Assembly (NCBI GenBank): GCA_028819075.1
Contig: JAPPMM010000028.1
Location: 62,001-126,000 of the forward strand
Direction of reading: 5' to 3'
DNA: 64,000 bases
Source: Gammaproteobacteria bacterium
Lineage (GTDB): Bacteria; Gemmatimonadota; Gemmatimonadetes; Longimicrobiales; Gaopeijiaceae
Shown: positions 9,080-17,831 of the stretch, in pieces
Layout of the letters: each line of letters begins with the position of its first letter
Position numbering within the stretch: the stretch's first letter is position 1
Notes under the pieces: model-generated
Told to the model about the DNA's origin: nothing
What the model saw: only the letters and a program-made list of their open reading frames with translations
Database searches by the model: none
Translations under genes and position numbers: made by a program

Positions 9080-10048
9080 TCACCCCCCCGGCCTTCGCAC
9101 CCTCCGCTTGACCTCCGGGTCGACCCGTGTGCCGTACATGGTGATGCCGGACAGGCGCGAGAAGTAGTCGTAGGCCGCGGCCGACACCGCCTCCACGACC
9201 GCCCCGCCGTCGCCGCCGTAGTTGGACATCACCGAGATCACGTAGGGGCGGTCGGGCACGTCCACGAGGCCCCAGACGGTGGATACGCCGGTGATCCCGC
9301 CCGGCTTGAAGGCGATGGGAACGTTGCGGGGCACCGGGTTGCGGATGGGTCCGCCCTTGAAGATCTCGAGGATCTCGCGCACCCGTGCGCAGCTTGCCTC
9401 GCTCATCGGCAAGCCACAGTTCGCGATCCGCTCCATGATCAGCGCGGCGTCCCGGGGCGTGGAAAGATTCTCGTTCCCGCGCGCGGATTCCTCCGGCTGG
9501 ATCATCTTGCGCTGCAGCAGGGTGTGCTCGGCGCCGAGCGAGGCGGAGAGGGCGTTCACCTCGTCCATTCCCATCTCGTCGATGAGCACGTTGGTCCCGG
9601 TGTTGTCCGAATACACGATCATGTAGATGGCGTAGTCCTCAAGCGACAGCGACGCGCCTCCGTCGGTAAGGTGAAGCAGCACCCCGCTGCCGCCGGTGCG
9701 CACCTCGTCGGTCATGTCGATGCGGCGACGGAGCAGCCCCGGCTCCTCCTCGGACCGCCGGAAGAGTTCCAGCAGAATGGGGATCTTGATGGAGCTGGCC
9801 TGCGGGAAGACCAGCTCGTCGTTCACCCGGAAGCGGTCCCCCGAAGTCAGGTCGATGATGTGAACGCCGGCGACGCCCTCATAGCCATTCACGATGCCTT
9901 CCAGCTCCGTCTGCAGCTTTCCGCGCAGAAGCGCCAGATGCTCCTCCTGGGCCGAGAGCGTGGAGGCGAGGGAGAGGAAGAACGTGGAGGCGGCAAGGCC
10001 GAGGGCCATGTGGCAGGTGAGGATACGGTGCGGCAGCAAAGACGTCAT
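9080..10048 (-). CDS. Class A beta-lactamase-fold serine hydrolase, exported
   Basis: 322 aa from the ATG at 10048, chosen because AGGAGGGACC precedes it and it opens a signal peptide (hydrophobic core, LSAQ cleavage region near residue 34). Class A hallmarks are in order: S85-x-x-K88 (SSIK), S147-D-N149 (YSDNTGTN), an omega-loop-like stretch containing PEESARGNEN, and KPG near residue 255 in place of K-T/S-G. The fold and nucleophile are therefore intact. The altered third motif and the non-standard omega loop leave open whether it hydrolyses beta-lactams or is one of the broad serine-hydrolase relatives; I would not call it a resistance gene on this evidence. Periplasmic location is likely. 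Confidence 0.8.
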   Translation of the reverse strand: MTSLLPHRILTCHMALGLAASTFFLSLASTLSAQEEHLALLRGKLQTELEGIVNGYEGVAGVHIIDLTSGDRFRVNDELVFPQASSIKIPILLELFRRSEEEPGLLRRRIDMTDEVRTGGSGVLLHLTDGGASLSLEDYAIYMIVYSDNTGTNVLIDEMGMDEVNALSASLGAEHTLLQRKMIQPEESARGNENLSTPRDAALIMERIANCGLPMSEASCARVREILEIFKGGPIRNPVPRNVPIAFKPGGITGVSTVWGLVDVPDRPYVISVMSNYGGDGGAVVEAVSAAAYDYFSRLSGITMYGTRVDPEVKRRVRRPGG

Positions 10049-10145
10049 GGTCCCTCCTGATGATGTGCTTTTCGTCTGGTGCCGAGCTGCGTTGGCGGCT
10101 CCGGGCGGCATCGGGTGACGCCCAGAACCCGGCCGCACCCGCTTC

Positions 10146-11297
10146 TCAGATGCGCATCGCCGAGAAGACGGCCCGGTGCGCGGCCACGATGCGTTCCAGC
10201 GCGTCCCGGTTGGGCTCGAGCGACCACTCGCCGCGCTCCGAGGTTCCGCCCAACACGATGCCGTCGCTGCGCGGCTGCATGTGGATGCCAAGGCCACCGG
10301 CGGAAACGGGGGCGCCCCCGAAGGTGCCGTAGTTCACTTCCGGCTGCGGAATCAGCACGGTGAGCTGTCCCTTGAGGGGGACCATCGTGCGGTCGCTGAA
10401 CAGGTCGCGCGCGCCCAGCCCGGTACAGTTGACCACGACCGACTCCTCCAGCTCCACCAGCTCCCCCGGCTCGGTGAACTTTCGGATGACGATGCGCCCG
10501 CCTCGGTCCACCACGTCCCGCACCAGGGCATCGAGATAGATGGAGGGTTCGATGCGCATCTGGGTGCGCTGGGTCGCGTAGCGGGTTGCAAACGGATGTT
10601 CCCCCGGGCCGAGCAGCCTGGTGCCCGTGCGCAGGTGCGCGGGAAGCAGCGGCTCGCGGTCCCCTCCCCCGCCTCCCCGGGGTCGCGGCTCGTTGTCGCT
10701 CAGCGCGTAGCTGTGGATCCAGGACACCCCGTATCCCCGTCCGACAAGCAGTTGCAGCTGCCGGTAGGAAATCTCCGCGGCCTCGCGGAACTGTGCGTCC
10801 CAGGCGGGCGTGCGCAGGTCACCGTCGATGAGGCCCGAGGTGGGAGTGAACCCCGCGAGCGACATGTTCGAGGTCGTGTTGGGGGGAACGTCCATCGTGT
10901 AGATGGTCACGTCGAAGCCGCGTCGCTGCAGTTGACGCGCGGCGGTGAGGCCCGCGGCCCCGCAACCGATGACCGCAGCGCGGCGGCTGTCGTGCTCCAG
11001 GGCCATCTCGGCGGCCATGGCGCCCGTGCCCCATGAGAGCGACATCCCCGCCCCGCCGTGCCCGTAGTTGTGGATCACGGTGGTCTCGTCCAGCCGCTCG
11101 GCGCGCAGCAGGAAGCCCGCCGGGCGATGGGGGCGGAGGCCCACAGTCGTGCGGATGATGCGGTCCGGGTCGACGCGCACAGGTGCGAGCCGCAGCGGCG
11201 CCTGGGCCATGGGTGTCGAGCGCACTCCGCACGCGCCCAGCCCGCTCCCGAGCAGCCCCAGGCCGCCGATTTTCAGCAGCGTTCGTCGATCCATCAT
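10146..11297 (-). CDS. FAD-dependent D-amino-acid-oxidase-like lipoprotein/Tat substrate
   Basis: About 383 aa. Two adjacent ATGs (11297 and 11294) follow CCGGAGAA; the start at 11294 gives MDRRTLLKIGG, a twin-arginine-like leader with a lipobox (GLGAC). A Rossmann FAD motif GCGAAGLTAARQL lies near residue 110, followed by the DAO-family NCTGLGARDLF and a C-terminal PRSDGIVLGGTSERGEW region. This is the domain order of D-amino acid or D-aspartate oxidases. Tat export of a cofactor-loaded flavoenzyme fits the leader. The likely reaction is oxidative deamination of a small amine; the substrate is unknown. The upstream in-frame extension has no coding character and is rejected. Confidence 0.8.
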   Translation of the reverse strand: MMDRRTLLKIGGLGLLGSGLGACGVRSTPMAQAPLRLAPVRVDPDRIIRTTVGLRPHRPAGFLLRAERLDETTVIHNYGHGGAGMSLSWGTGAMAAEMALEHDSRRAAVIGCGAAGLTAARQLQRRGFDVTIYTMDVPPNTTSNMSLAGFTPTSGLIDGDLRTPAWDAQFREAAEISYRQLQLLVGRGYGVSWIHSYALSDNEPRPRGGGGGDREPLLPAHLRTGTRLLGPGEHPFATRYATQRTQMRIEPSIYLDALVRDVVDRGGRIVIRKFTEPGELVELEESVVVNCTGLGARDLFSDRTMVPLKGQLTVLIPQPEVNYGTFGGAPVSAGGLGIHMQPRSDGIVLGGTSERGEWSLEPNRDALERIVAAHRAVFSAMRI

Positions 11298-11420
11298 TTC
11301 TCCGGCCCATTCTTCCATGGCAGGTGCCTTCGCCGAAGTCCATCTTGGATGGCTGGGCAACGACGGGCAACTCTCCAACCCATCGAAGATTGATATGCGT
11401 ACCTGCACACGGTACAATTC

Positions 11421-11699
11421 TTGATTCGGACGTTCCGGCATCGGGGCCTCAAGCGGTTGTTCGGTCGAGCCGATGCCAGCAGAGTCCCGGCCGACCAACG
11501 AGAGCGTATTGGGATCGCCCTCGCGGCTCTCGATGCCGCCAAGGTCCCTTCCGACGTAAGTCGACCGGGTTACAGGCTGCATCCGCTGAAGGGCAGCCGC
11601 GCCGGATACTGGAGCATCTCGCTCACACGGACCTGGAGGATTGTCTTCCGCATGCATGAAGGGAACGCGTACGATGTCGACCTCGTCGACTATCACTAG
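11421..11699 (+). CDS. higB: HigB-type toxin (RelE superfamily)
   Basis: 92 aa with a TTG start. The sequence IRTFRHRGLKRLFGR, the central GYRLHPLKGSRAGYWSI and the C-terminal TWRIVFRMHEG form the typical HigB/RelE mRNA-interferase pattern, including the basic and aromatic residues of the ribosome-dependent nuclease surface. It is followed 21 bases later by a HigA antitoxin gene, the usual toxin-first order. Expected role: ribosome-dependent mRNA cleavage when free of antitoxin. No truncation is visible. Confidence 0.9.
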   Translation: MIRTFRHRGLKRLFGRADASRVPADQRERIGIALAALDAAKVPSDVSRPGYRLHPLKGSRAGYWSISLTRTWRIVFRMHEGNAYDVDLVDYH

Positions 11700-11720
11700 C
11701 CAAGCAGGGAGGCCGACCCG

Positions 11721-12038
11721 ATGCCTATGAAGAACCCACCCCACCCCGGTCGCGACATCCAGCTCACCTGTCTGGAGCCGCTGGGTTTGAGCGTCACCGA
11801 CGCGGCGCGAATGCTGGGCGTGGCGCGTCACACGCTCTCACGCCTGCTGAACGGCCACGCGGGCATATCCGCTGAGATGGCCATTCGGCTGGAAAAGGCA
11901 GGCTGGTCCAACGCGGAGTTCTGGATGCGCCTTCAAGCGGCCTACGACCTCGCCCAGGCGAGAAAGCGCGAAGATCGGATCAGGGTCGATCTCGATCTCA
12001 TGCCCGCGCGCGTCGAAGAGCGACAGCCGGTCGGGTAA
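11721..12038 (+). CDS. higA: HigA-type antitoxin (XRE family, addiction-module antidote)
   Basis: 105 aa, ATG. The N-terminal [40 protein letters not shown] is the diagnostic HigA helix-turn-helix arrangement, followed by [29 protein letters not shown]. It binds HigB and represses the operon. Unlike many HigA proteins, the C-terminal tail is extended and acidic/basic without a recognisable domain. It is the second gene of the pair, 21 bases after higB. Confidence 0.93.
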   Translation: MPMKNPPHPGRDIQLTCLEPLGLSVTDAARMLGVARHTLSRLLNGHAGISAEMAIRLEKAGWSNAEFWMRLQAAYDLAQARKREDRIRVDLDLMPARVEERQPVG

Positions 12039-12050
12039 GCCGGCGCGGCT

Positions 12051-12200
12051 TCACCCGGGCACGACGAACCCCACCGCCCGGTCCACGACCCGGATATCGA
12101 CCACCGCGCCATCGGTGAAGTCGATCACGATGCGCCACGGCCGGGTGCCATCCCCGGCCGCGATCAGCTCCTTAGTACGAAGCCCTCCTTCATGCGCTCC
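12051..12200 (-). pseudogene. Possible coding remnant between higA and the barrel gene
   Basis: In the 211-base gap after higA the minus strand reads an open frame of about 50 codons with protein-like composition (TKELIAAGDGTRPWRIVIDF, then TDGAVVDIRVVDRAVGFVVPG) ending in TGA at 12051. It has no start codon, and a stop lies just upstream in the same frame. It looks like the 3' end of a decayed gene. Family not recognised. Confidence 0.3.
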
Positions 12201-12249
12201 TGATGCAGAAGTCCGTCGTCTCGTTCATCCACCGACTAGGAGGTTTCCA

Positions 12250-12933
12250 ATGAAGCGGTTGCCGCTCGTTCTCACCGTCATGCTGTTTGTTCTCACTCCC
12301 ACCTCTCCCGCCTCGGCCCAGGCCACGCTGTCCCTGACCGGAGGCGTCAACCTGTCTACGCTCGCCGCCGACCCTCCTTCGGCCCGGGAGGTGTGGCACT
12401 CCGAGTCCCTCGCGAGAATGTCCATCGGGTTGGCGGCGACCCTCCCTGCCTCGAAGCACCTTGGGGTCCAGGTGGGCGTCGCCTACGCGCAGAAGGGCGG
12501 TCGGCTGAGCGGGCTGGACAACCGCCAGCTGGTCACCGTGGACATGGCGCTCGACTACTTCGAGTTCACGCTGCTGGCCGTGCCGACGCTCCCCCTGTCG
12601 TCGTGGGAACGCTCTTCGGTCCGCTTCTTCGTCGGTCCCACGCTGGCCAGCCGGGTGTCCTGCGACTTCGACGCGTCGGGCTGGCTCGGAGCGGAGCACG
12701 TCGCCGCGGCCGGCAGCTGCGACGCGGGACCGGACGAAATCGAGGCCGCGATGGACCTCGGGATCGCCCTGGGCGGAGGAATCGCGGTTGGGGTGACGGA
12801 CCGGGCCGATGTGAGCCTCGACCTGCTCTACACGCTTGGCCTCATCCCGGTCGGAGGCGGAGACCGGTACTGGAGCGGGCCCAGGCACCGGGTTCTCACT
12901 CTTCGGGCCGGCATGGCGCTGCCGATCGGCTAG
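12250..12933 (+). CDS. Exported outer-membrane beta-barrel-like (PorT-type) protein
   Basis: 227 aa from the ATG at 12250, which follows AGGAGG and begins a signal peptide (MKRLPLVLTVMLF, cleavage after ASAQA). The mature part starts LSLTGGVNLSTL, the typical first strand of PorT/OmpW-like eight-stranded barrels. It continues with alternating hydrophobic strands and short turns and finishes with LTLRAGMALPIG, the terminal strand. Two cysteines (C137 and C157) may form a disulfide in an outer loop. It probably sits in the outer membrane; function unknown. No operon partner. Confidence 0.75.
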   Translation: MKRLPLVLTVMLFVLTPTSPASAQATLSLTGGVNLSTLAADPPSAREVWHSESLARMSIGLAATLPASKHLGVQVGVAYAQKGGRLSGLDNRQLVTVDMALDYFEFTLLAVPTLPLSSWERSSVRFFVGPTLASRVSCDFDASGWLGAEHVAAAGSCDAGPDEIEAAMDLGIALGGGIAVGVTDRADVSLDLLYTLGLIPVGGGDRYWSGPRHRVLTLRAGMALPIG

Positions 12934-13083
12934 GGGTCGAGCGACCCTGTCCAGTGGCTCTCGCCAGAACAGTCTGATCACACACATGTTGGGGGTGAGT
13001 GCGGCTAGCTCACCTGAGGATCCGCGAAGAGGAGTACGGATGTCGGGCTATTGAACCCGGATGCCTGTCATTGAGAGGCTCGC

Positions 13084-14328
13084 ATGCGTCTGCTGATTGC
13101 CATGATCGCCCTGTTGCTCTGCGCGCCGGGGGCGGCACGCGCGCAGACCGTGTGTCCGACGCCATGGCGCCTGGAAGAACTCGTGCGAATCGGCTCCGCG
13201 GAAAGCACGGACCTCGTCGCGGGCGTTCGGGACCTTGCGATCGGACCGGATGGCGCCTTGTATGTCGCACAGGCCATGGTGCCGGCGGTCACGGTCTTCT
13301 CTCCCGATGGCAGGCCCCTTCGCCAGATCGGCCGTGCAGGCAATGGACCGGGTGACATCCAATGGGCGGCTTTTGGCGTGGGGTGGGTCGGAGACACGCT
13401 CTGGATCGCCGACGAGACGCGGGTCCAGTTGTTCACCACGGACGAGCGCGTACCTGACGAAGTCATCCAGTTCTACCTGAGCGTACCCCAGGAAGGATCG
13501 AGCTTCACCCCGGGCCGCATGCTCGCGGACGGGACCTTCATCGGCATGCGTGCCATCGTTGACGGGACGGCCTGGTCGTCGCGGGGAGCCGATCCCGGGC
13601 TCGCACTGCTCCGCTTCTCTCGATCCGGAGAAGTCCTCGATACGATCGCGATCATGGATTGGCCGGACAACGCCATAGAGAACGTCACGAACCCGGGTGA
13701 CTGGCCTCGTGTCCACCCCCTCAGAGACCTGCCCCTTATCGGAATCAAGGAGCCTCTGACGGCGATCACGCCCGACGGCTCCGCAGTCGTACAGATTGCG
13801 AAGGTGCATGAAGACACGACCCCACCGACCTTCGACCTCGTGGTAATCTCGATCCGTGGAGACACGCTCCTGAATCGAGCGGTCGAGTACGAACCGCGCG
13901 AAATAACCCGCACGATGGAACGCCGCCTGGCGGACGAATACGCCGGGTGGATGGCCGGAGACTACTCGTCCCGCATGATGCAACTGCTGGAGTCAACACT
14001 CGAGCGCCAGCGTCGTGTCTACCGCGACGCCTTCTGGGTTCCCGAATACCATCCGCCGGTCCGGCAGGTTGTGGCCGGGACGGACGGAACGATCTGGTTG
14101 CTGAGAGAGATGCGTGAGGATCGTGTCGATGTCTGGGAGATCTACGACGCAGACGGAGCGCTCGAGGGCCGCATGGAAGTTGGACAGGGTCGCAGCACTG
14201 CGAAGCCCTGGATGCCTCGCCTGGGAATCGGCATCGCGAGCCGCGACGAGATCTGGGGAACCACGCGCGGCGAGTACGACGTGCCGTACCTGCACCGGTA
14301 CCGCGTCGATCGGACGTGCGAGCCCTAG
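13084..14328 (+). CDS. Exported six-bladed beta-propeller-like protein, copy 1
   Basis: 414 aa with a signal peptide (leucine-rich core, ARAQ end at about residue 21). NHL/6-bladed propeller-type repeats are visible: DLAIGPDGALYVAQ, VFSPDGRPLRQIGRAGNGPGDI, and later VVAGTDGTIWLLREMREDRVDVWEIYDADGAL. No catalytic residues are apparent; these exported propellers are typical of this type of genome and are of unknown ligand. The next gene is a full-length paralogue. Confidence 0.75.
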   Translation: MRLLIAMIALLLCAPGAARAQTVCPTPWRLEELVRIGSAESTDLVAGVRDLAIGPDGALYVAQAMVPAVTVFSPDGRPLRQIGRAGNGPGDIQWAAFGVGWVGDTLWIADETRVQLFTTDERVPDEVIQFYLSVPQEGSSFTPGRMLADGTFIGMRAIVDGTAWSSRGADPGLALLRFSRSGEVLDTIAIMDWPDNAIENVTNPGDWPRVHPLRDLPLIGIKEPLTAITPDGSAVVQIAKVHEDTTPPTFDLVVISIRGDTLLNRAVEYEPREITRTMERRLADEYAGWMAGDYSSRMMQLLESTLERQRRVYRDAFWVPEYHPPVRQVVAGTDGTIWLLREMREDRVDVWEIYDADGALEGRMEVGQGRSTAKPWMPRLGIGIASRDEIWGTTRGEYDVPYLHRYRVDRTCEP

Positions 14329-14416
14329 TGGGGTCGTGGATGAGTGAGAGGCGGACGGGCAACCTGAGGTACAACCACACGCGACACTTCTATTCGGCCA
14401 CCGAGGGAGGCAGAAC

Positions 14417-15664
14417 GTGAGCCGGCTCATCTGTGGCGTTGTCCTGTTGCTTTGCGCTCCGGGGTTGGCACGCGCGCAGACCGCCTGCCCAACGCCATGG
14501 CGGCTGGAAGAGATCCTGCGGATCGGCTCTGCGGAGAGCACGGACCTTGTTACCAGTGTCCGGGATCTCGCGATCGGTCCCGATAGTGCCCTGTACGTGG
14601 CGCAGGCGCAGGTGCCCGCAGTCAACGTGTTCTCCCTCGATGGCGAGCTGCTTCGCCAAATCGGGCGCGCGGGCCGGGGGCCGGGTGATATCGAGTGGTC
14701 GGCCTTCGGTCTGGGCTGGATCGGAGACACGCTTTGGGTAGCCGACTTCAACCGGATCCAGTTGTTCACCACGGACGAGCGCGTGCCCGAGGAGGTCATC
14801 CAGTTCTACCTGAGCGTGCCAGAGGAAGGATCGCACCTGACTCCAGGCCGCATGCTGGCGGACGGGACGATCGTCGGTGCGCGCCGACTCAGCGACATGA
14901 GAGCATGGTCGTCCCGAGGAGACGATCCCGGGCTCGCGCTGCGCCGGATCTCACGATCCGGTGAAGTCCTCGACACAATTGCCATCATCGATTGGCCCGA
15001 AAACGCCGTGGAGAACGAGAGGAATCCCGGTGGATGGCCCCGTGTCCATCCACTCAGGGAACCGGCCCTCCCGGGACTCCAGGAATACCTCACGGCGCTC
15101 ACTCCCGACGGATCCGCAGTTGTGCAGATCGGGAAGGTGCATGAAGACGCAACGCCGCCGACCTTCGATCTTCTGATGATATCGATCGGTGGAGACACGC
15201 TCCTGCATCGGGAGGTCGAGTACGAACCGCTTGAGGTCACCCGCACAATGGAACGGCGCCTGGGGGACGAATACGCCGGATGGGCGGTCGGAGACTACAC
15301 CTCGCGCCGGATGCAGCTGCTCGAAACCACACTCGAGCGCCAACGCAGTGCCTACCGGCGCGTATTCTGGGTTCCCGAGAACCATCCTCCGGTCAGGAAG
15401 GTGGTGGCCGGAACGGACGGATCCATCTGGTTGCTGCGAGAGCTGCGTGAGGACCGCGTCGATGTGTGGGAGATCTACGGTTCGGACGGCAGGCTCGAGG
15501 GCAGGCTGGAGATCGGTGAAGGTCGCGCTTCGACAAAACCCTGGTATCCTCGTCTCGCAATCCTCCTCGCGAGCCGTAACGAGGTGTGGGGAGCGACACG
15601 CGGAGACTTTGAGGAGCCCTACCTGCACCGTTACCGCGTCGACCGGACGTGCCCGGGAGCGTAG
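14417..15664 (+). CDS. Exported six-bladed beta-propeller-like protein, copy 2 (tandem paralogue)
   Basis: 415 aa with a GTG start after GGGAGGCAGAAC. It is collinear with the preceding gene from the signal peptide (LLCAPGLARAQTACPTPWRL) to the C-terminal PYLHRYRVDRTC. The DGxxYVAQ and IGRAGxGPGDI propeller motifs are shared. Differences are spread along the chain, so the duplication is not very recent. Both may be co-transcribed, with an 88-base gap between them. Function unknown. Confidence 0.75.
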   Translation: MSRLICGVVLLLCAPGLARAQTACPTPWRLEEILRIGSAESTDLVTSVRDLAIGPDSALYVAQAQVPAVNVFSLDGELLRQIGRAGRGPGDIEWSAFGLGWIGDTLWVADFNRIQLFTTDERVPEEVIQFYLSVPEEGSHLTPGRMLADGTIVGARRLSDMRAWSSRGDDPGLALRRISRSGEVLDTIAIIDWPENAVENERNPGGWPRVHPLREPALPGLQEYLTALTPDGSAVVQIGKVHEDATPPTFDLLMISIGGDTLLHREVEYEPLEVTRTMERRLGDEYAGWAVGDYTSRRMQLLETTLERQRSAYRRVFWVPENHPPVRKVVAGTDGSIWLLRELREDRVDVWEIYGSDGRLEGRLEIGEGRASTKPWYPRLAILLASRNEVWGATRGDFEEPYLHRYRVDRTCPGA

Positions 15665-15727
15665 GCGGCGCCGATGGCGAAGCATGGCGGGTCACGCGCC
15701 TGTGTGAGACATGGCGACGCTCCCTTG

Positions 15728-15767
15728 ATGTAATGCTGGCATTACCTGTATGTAACTTGCGCATTAC
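15728..15767. promoter_or_regulatory. Two 18-bp palindromic units, 22-bp period (candidate operator of the molybdate operon)
   Basis: ATGTAATGCTGGCATTAC at 15728-15745 and ATGTAACTTGCGCATTAC at 15750-15767 are two copies of the pattern ATGTAA-N6-CATTAC. They lie 22 bases (two helical turns) apart in an otherwise GC-rich gap, about 100 bases before the regulator start. The arms GTAATG/CATTAC are perfectly complementary in the first copy. The arrangement fits cooperative binding of two dimers, probably of the XRE regulator encoded next. Confidence 0.55.
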
Positions 15768-15866
15768 ATCTCCATGGATCTATCGTGTTTTCCTGTGAGA
15801 AGCATCGGCCATCGCCGCGGGCCGATGAGGACCAGGGCGAGCTTGATGCCCGATCGGGAGCTGCCC

Positions 15867-17051
15867 ATGACCGACACGCGACTCCACAACAGCGTCCGGC
15901 GACACCGTCGCAATCTGGGTCTGTCGCAGGAGGCCCTGGGGGACCGGGTCGGGGTCAGCCGGCACGCGATCATGGCGATCGAGGGCGGCCGCCAGGTCCC
16001 GTCCACGACGCTCGCGCTCCGGCTGGCGGGCACGTTCGACTGTGCCGTCAAGGACCTCTTCCGGCTCGAGCCCGTGCCGGAGTTGGAGGTTCACCTCCCA
16101 CCCCCCCGCTCCGCCGTGACCGCCTCCCCACCCGCCCCCTCCTCCCGAGTGGCCGTCGGCCGGGTGGGTGGCCGGTGGGCGGCCCACCCCCTCCCCGCGC
16201 ACACGACCGGGGCGGCGGATGCGATCGTGGTGGAGGCGGCCGCCACGCCCTCGGACGCCCCGCCCAACCGCAAGGATGACTCGGACGCGACCAGCCATGC
16301 CCGCGTCCGCCCCGTGCGCGGCATGCAACAACTCGAGCGCAACGTGCTGGTCGCCGGGTGCGCCCCCCTGCTCGCCAACCTGGCGCACCGCGTCGGGGAG
16401 GGCTCAGGGAACGCACGCGCCACCTGGATTCCCGCCAGCAGCCACCGCGCCCTAGACCTGCTGGCCGCGGGAATGGTGCACATCGCGGGGCTGCACCTGT
16501 CGGGCGGGGAGTCGAGCGAGGCCAACGTGCATGCGGTGCGGCGCCGCTTCCCCGGCAGGCGCATGCTGGTGGTCAACCTTACCCGGTGGCGCCAGGGCTT
16601 CGTGGTGGCGGCGCGCAACCCGCTGGACATCAGGGACGCCGCCGACCTGCTGCGGCCGGGCGTGCGGGTGGTGGGGCGCGAGCCCGGCACCGGCGCGGAC
16701 GACCTTTTTGCGCGCCTGCTCGCGGGTGAAGGGGCTGGACGGCCTGACTTCTCCGGTCCGGTGGCGGAGGGCCACCTCGACGTGGCCCGGCGGGTTCACT
16801 GCGGCGCGGCGGACACCGGCGTCGCCATCGAGAGCGCGGCGCTGGCCTGGGGACTGGGGTTCGTGCCACTGGTGGAGGAGCGCTTCGACCTGGTCATCCC
16901 GGCCGACATCGCCGAGGCGCCGCCCGTGTCGCGCTTCCTCGAGACCCTGGACGACCCCGGCTTCCGCACCGAAGCCGCCTCCCTGCCGGGTTACGATACC
17001 TCGATCAGCGGGCACGCTAGCACGCTCGAGGCGGGGGGCGCGCGGCCATGA
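15867..17051 (+). CDS. XRE-type regulator with C-terminal molybdate/substrate-binding-like domain
   Basis: 394 aa from the ATG at 15867 (GGGAG six bases upstream). An N-terminal XRE helix-turn-helix (residues about 3-60, LGLSQEALGDRVGVSRHAIMAIEGGRQVPS) is followed by a Pro/Ala linker. A PBP-like domain (COG1910 type) comes next, with AGCAPLLANLAHRV, GLHLSGGESSEANV, REPGTGADDLFARLL and HCGAADTGVAIESAA. Such fusions sense molybdate or tungstate and control transporter genes. It is the first gene of the mod operon: modA starts inside its stop (ATGA). The palindromes at 15728-15767 are the obvious target. Confidence 0.85.
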   Translation: MTDTRLHNSVRRHRRNLGLSQEALGDRVGVSRHAIMAIEGGRQVPSTTLALRLAGTFDCAVKDLFRLEPVPELEVHLPPPRSAVTASPPAPSSRVAVGRVGGRWAAHPLPAHTTGAADAIVVEAAATPSDAPPNRKDDSDATSHARVRPVRGMQQLERNVLVAGCAPLLANLAHRVGEGSGNARATWIPASSHRALDLLAAGMVHIAGLHLSGGESSEANVHAVRRRFPGRRMLVVNLTRWRQGFVVAARNPLDIRDAADLLRPGVRVVGREPGTGADDLFARLLAGEGAGRPDFSGPVAEGHLDVARRVHCGAADTGVAIESAALAWGLGFVPLVEERFDLVIPADIAEAPPVSRFLETLDDPGFRTEAASLPGYDTSISGHASTLEAGGARP

Positions 17052-17824
17052 GGCGAAGTTCGCTCGGACGTCCCGCGTGGGCGTTGCTGCTCGCAGCCCT
17101 GCTCCAGGCCTGCGCCCCGGCCGACACCTCCCGCACCCTGCACGTGTACGCCGCCTCGTCCCTTGCCGAGAGCTTCGCCGCCATGGAGCACGCCTTCGAG
17201 GCGGCGCACCCCGGGGCCGACGTGGTTCTGGCGTTCGCGGGCAGCCAGGTGCTGCGCCTTCAGATCGAGCAGGGCGCCCCCGCCGACGTGTTCGCTTCCG
17301 CCGACCCGGCGCACATGCAGGCTCTGGTGGAGCTCGGCCGAGTCCGCGACGGGCGCATCTTCGCGCACAACCAGCTGGTGCTCATCGTGCCCCCCGGGAA
17401 CCCCGCGCGCATCGAGTCCTTCCGCGACCTGCCGCGCGCCAGCCGACTGGTGATCGGGACCGAGGGCGTCCCCGTGGGCAGCTACGCGCGCCGGGCGCTG
17501 CGGCGCGCCGAGGCGGCGGGAGAAGGCGGCTTCGCGGCTTCGGTACTCGCGCGGGTGGCCTCCGAGGAGAGCAACGTGCGCCTCGTGCGGGCCAAGGTGG
17601 AGCTCGGCGAGGCGGACGCAGCCATCGTCTACCGGAGCGACACCGTCGCGGCGGGAGGCGTGCGCGCCATCGAAATCCCACCCGCGCTGAACGTCAGCGC
17701 CGACTACTCCATCGGCATCGTGGAGGGCAGCGTGAACCCCGACCTCGCCGAGGCATGGCTCACGTTCGTCCTTTCCCGGCAAGGTCGCGAACTCCTGGCC
17801 CGGCACGGGTTCGCGGCGGAGTAG
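17048..17824 (+). CDS. modA: Molybdate ABC transporter substrate-binding lipoprotein
   Basis: 258 aa. The ATG overlaps the regulator stop by 4 bases. The signal sequence ends in a lipobox (LLQAC). The mature start [28 protein letters not shown], then [24 protein letters not shown], is the signature of ModA oxyanion-binding proteins (Ser residues after YAASS and in FAGS contact the anion). C-terminal [27 protein letters not shown] also matches. It delivers molybdate or tungstate to ModB and ModC. Confidence 0.93.
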   Translation: MRRSSLGRPAWALLLAALLQACAPADTSRTLHVYAASSLAESFAAMEHAFEAAHPGADVVLAFAGSQVLRLQIEQGAPADVFASADPAHMQALVELGRVRDGRIFAHNQLVLIVPPGNPARIESFRDLPRASRLVIGTEGVPVGSYARRALRRAEAAGEGGFAASVLARVASEESNVRLVRAKVELGEADAAIVYRSDTVAAGGVRAIEIPPALNVSADYSIGIVEGSVNPDLAEAWLTFVLSRQGRELLARHGFAAE

Positions 17825-17831
17825 GCAACGC

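Noticed and set aside
9080..10048. Calling this gene a beta-lactam resistance determinant
   Set aside because: Only the fold and three motifs are visible, with KPG in place of K-T/S-G and an atypical omega loop; substrate not deducible.
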